Shown here: in pieces, positions 6,281 to 7,824 of the stretch
Position numbering within the stretch: position 1 is the stretch's first letter
Layout of the letters: the number at the start of each line of letters is the position of its first letter
Assembly (NCBI GenBank): GCA_902796975.1
Contig: CADBRF010000103.1
Location: forward strand, 1 to 7,824
Source of the DNA: an uncultured Coriobacteriaceae bacterium
Lineage (GTDB): Bacteria; Actinomycetota; Coriobacteriia; Coriobacteriales; QAMH01
Direction of reading: 5' to 3'
Length of the DNA stretch: 7,824 bases
The notes under the pieces: generated by a model
The model's input: the letters and a program-made list of their open reading frames with translations, nothing else
Database searches by the model: none
What the model was told of the DNA's origin: nothing
Translations under genes and position numbers: made by a program

Positions 6281-6318
6281 CAACAAAAGGGCGCGTGGGA
6301 GAAAATCCCAACGCGCCC
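6281..6318 (-). terminator. Intrinsic terminator of the AGCS symporter gene
   Basis: GGGCGCGTGGGA (6289-6300) pairs with TCCCAACGCGCCC (6306-6318) apart from a single bulged base, around a 5-base loop. Read on the minus strand, this 12-pair GC-rich stem is followed by TTTTGTTG (6288-6281). It starts 35 bases after the AGCS stop codon. Stem strength and U-rich tail on one side only indicate a terminator acting on minus-strand transcription. Confidence 0.92.
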
Positions 6319-6353
6319 CGAACAGTTTCTATTAATGAGAGATTAACCGATTA

Positions 6354-7823
6354 TTACTTGCTCTCGATATCCTCATAGAACTTCTCTTCCATCACTTCGC
6401 CAGCAGCAGCCTCGGCAGCGATGCGCTCCTTGGCTTCCTTGCCGCCGTGATGGGAAAGCGCGCTCTTGGTTACAACGCCGGAGAGAGCAATGAGCGCGAT
6501 CGCGTTGGGGATGACCATGAGCTGGTTGAACATGTCGGCGAGCTCCCAAACGAGGTCATTGGAGAGCAGCGAGCCCATGAAGATGAAGATGAGGGCGATG
6601 ATGAAGAACGGGAGAACGCCCTTCTTGCCAAAGAGATACTCGACGTTGAGGCGAGCAAAGAGATTCCAGCTGATGATCGTGGAGAAGGCGAAGAAGAGCA
6701 GGCAGATAGCAACAAAGGCATTGCCGAAGCCCTCGCCGAAGAAGGCGCCGAAGGCAGCCTGGGCCATGTTGGTCTTGTCGAGACCAGCAGCTGCACCCGT
6801 CGCATCGATTGCCAGCGGGCCATTGCCGCAGTAGAGCACGGAGATAACCACGAGAGCAGTCATGGAGACGACGACGATGGTATCGATGAAGACCCCAATC
6901 ATTGCGACAACGCCCTGGTCATGCGGGTCGGCAACCTTCGCCATGGCATGCGCATGAGGCGTGGAACCCATACCAGCTTCGTTGGAGAAGAGACCGCGCT
7001 TGGCGCCCTGGGAAAGGGCCGCGATGATGCCGAAGGTGACACCGCCAACCGAAGCTTGCGGGTTGAAAGCGCAGGAGAAGATGAGCTCGAAAGCTGGGAT
7101 GATGTTCTGCCAGTTCATGACAAGGAGAACGATGCTGCCGAGGATGTAAATGACCGCCATGAGAGGCACGAGCTTCTCCGTGACGCTTGCAATGCGGGTA
7201 ACACCGCCGATGAAGATGAAGCCACCCACGATGACAACAGCGAGGCCAATAACCCAGGTGGGGATGTTGAAAGCCGTATTCATCGTTGCCGCAATGGAGT
7301 TGGACTGGACCATGGAACCCATGAAGCCAAGGGCGAGAATGATGGCGACCGCGAAGAAGCCGGCGAGGAACTTGCCACCCTTGCCCGTGAATGCGGTGCG
7401 GATATAGTAGACAGGACCACCATGGACGTTGCCATCTTCATCGACCTGACGGGTTTTCTGAGCAAGCACCGCCTCGGCATAGTTGGTTGACATGCCAAGC
7501 AGGGCGATGAGCCACATCCAGAAGATCGCGCCAGGGCCACCCAGGAGAATTGCGCCGCATGCGCCGACAATATTGCCCGTGCCAACCTGCGCAGCGACAG
7601 CCGTTGCCAGTGCCTGGAAAGAGCTGATGCCACCCTTGCCCTTACCGCCGTGCAGCGAGAAACCGCCGAAGACGCGGCGCATGCCTTCGCCAAAGCAGCG
7701 GAACTGCACCGCATGAGTCTTGATCGTGAAGAAGAGGCCCAAACCGATGAGCAGGATGATCAAGACATAGTTGGAAAGATACGAATTAATGGTGACAACC
7801 ACCTGAAGAACAGCTTCTTGCAC
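6354..7823 (-). CDS. AGCS-family alanine/glycine:cation symporter (5' end at window edge)
   Basis: This protein imports alanine or glycine with sodium (or another cation) across the inner membrane, as expected for the AGCS family. The visible 489 residues include the hallmark features: the VQFRCFGEGM region after the first helix (39-48), VGTGNIVGA (80-88), GGPGAIFWMW (95-104), NYAEAVLA (114-121), GGPVYYI (135-141), and the family's central motif KRGLFSNEAGMGSTPHAHA (275-293). About ten to eleven hydrophobic segments are apparent, and a hydrophilic charged tail follows residue 452. The length fits a complete or nearly complete protein. The start is unresolved: a GTG at 7823-7821 is the second base from the window end, and it could be the true start or an internal valine, so the ribosome-binding site cannot be seen. 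The gene ends in two consecutive in-frame stops (TAATAA, 6356-6351) and a strong terminator. Confidence 0.95.
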   Translation of the reverse strand: MQEAVLQVVVTINSYLSNYVLIILLIGLGLFFTIKTHAVQFRCFGEGMRRVFGGFSLHGGKGKGGISSFQALATAVAAQVGTGNIVGACGAILLGGPGAIFWMWLIALLGMSTNYAEAVLAQKTRQVDEDGNVHGGPVYYIRTAFTGKGGKFLAGFFAVAIILALGFMGSMVQSNSIAATMNTAFNIPTWVIGLAVVIVGGFIFIGGVTRIASVTEKLVPLMAVIYILGSIVLLVMNWQNIIPAFELIFSCAFNPQASVGGVTFGIIAALSQGAKRGLFSNEAGMGSTPHAHAMAKVADPHDQGVVAMIGVFIDTIVVVSMTALVVISVLYCGNGPLAIDATGAAAGLDKTNMAQAAFGAFFGEGFGNAFVAICLLFFAFSTIISWNLFARLNVEYLFGKKGVLPFFIIALIFIFMGSLLSNDLVWELADMFNQLMVIPNAIALIALSGVVTKSALSHHGGKEAKERIAAEAAAGEVMEEKFYEDIESK

Positions 7824-7824
7824 G

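Noticed and set aside
6150..6335. 61-codon plus-strand frame in the MFS-AGCS gap.
   Set aside because: It runs through the AGCS terminator, has no good ribosome-binding sequence and resembles nothing known. The overlapping 65-codon minus frame (6311-6114) also spans the terminator.
6447..7490. 347-codon plus-strand frame opposite the AGCS gene.
   Set aside because: Highly charged, low-complexity translation antisense to a membrane protein with clear family motifs.

Overview
The window carries seven protein-coding genes, two of them cut or nearly cut by the window edges, in three transcription blocks. No RNA gene, CRISPR array, insertion sequence, integrase or other mobile element is visible. 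The DNA is GC-rich by eye (not computed). The substrate-binding protein has a twin-arginine lipoprotein signal followed by a long Ser-Ala linker. Together with the AGCS and MFS carriers and a YjgR-type ATPase with a long charged coiled coil, this suggests a Coriobacteriia-type anaerobic actinomycete such as an Eggerthellaceae relative. That placement is an inference from style, not from a marker gene.

Positions 1-2140 (minus strand) hold an ABC importer operon of the nitrate/sulfonate/taurine (NMT1/SsuA-TauA) class. In transcription order it runs: Tat-exported lipoprotein binding protein (2140-941), a 60-base gap with a hairpin, ATPase (880-98), then the permease (98 to beyond base 1), whose ATG shares one base with the ATPase stop codon. 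A good sigma70-type promoter lies at 2186-2214, with a tandem 6-base repeat upstream of it. The substrate cannot be read from the sequence.

Positions 2141-2429 form a divergent intergenic region. It also serves the plus-strand pair: a YjgR/DUF853 HerA-like ATPase (2430-4109) and, 36 bases downstream, a small PAP2-family membrane phosphatase (4146-4646). The two are probably cotranscribed. Whether they work together is unknown.

Positions 4743-7824 (minus strand) hold an MFS transporter (6044-4743), convergent with the PAP2 gene, and upstream of it an AGCS-family alanine/glycine:cation symporter (7823-6354) whose 5' end is at the window edge. A strong intrinsic terminator at 6281-6318 closes the AGCS gene, so the MFS gene should have its own promoter in the roughly 300-base gap between them.

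Overall this reads as an ordinary chromosomal region rich in transporters. I found no convincing evidence of an undescribed system. The points worth a second look are small: regulatory repeats in the two promoter regions, a CysCys motif and Ser-Ala linker in the binding protein, and the pairing of the coiled-coil HerA-like ATPase with a PAP2 phosphatase.
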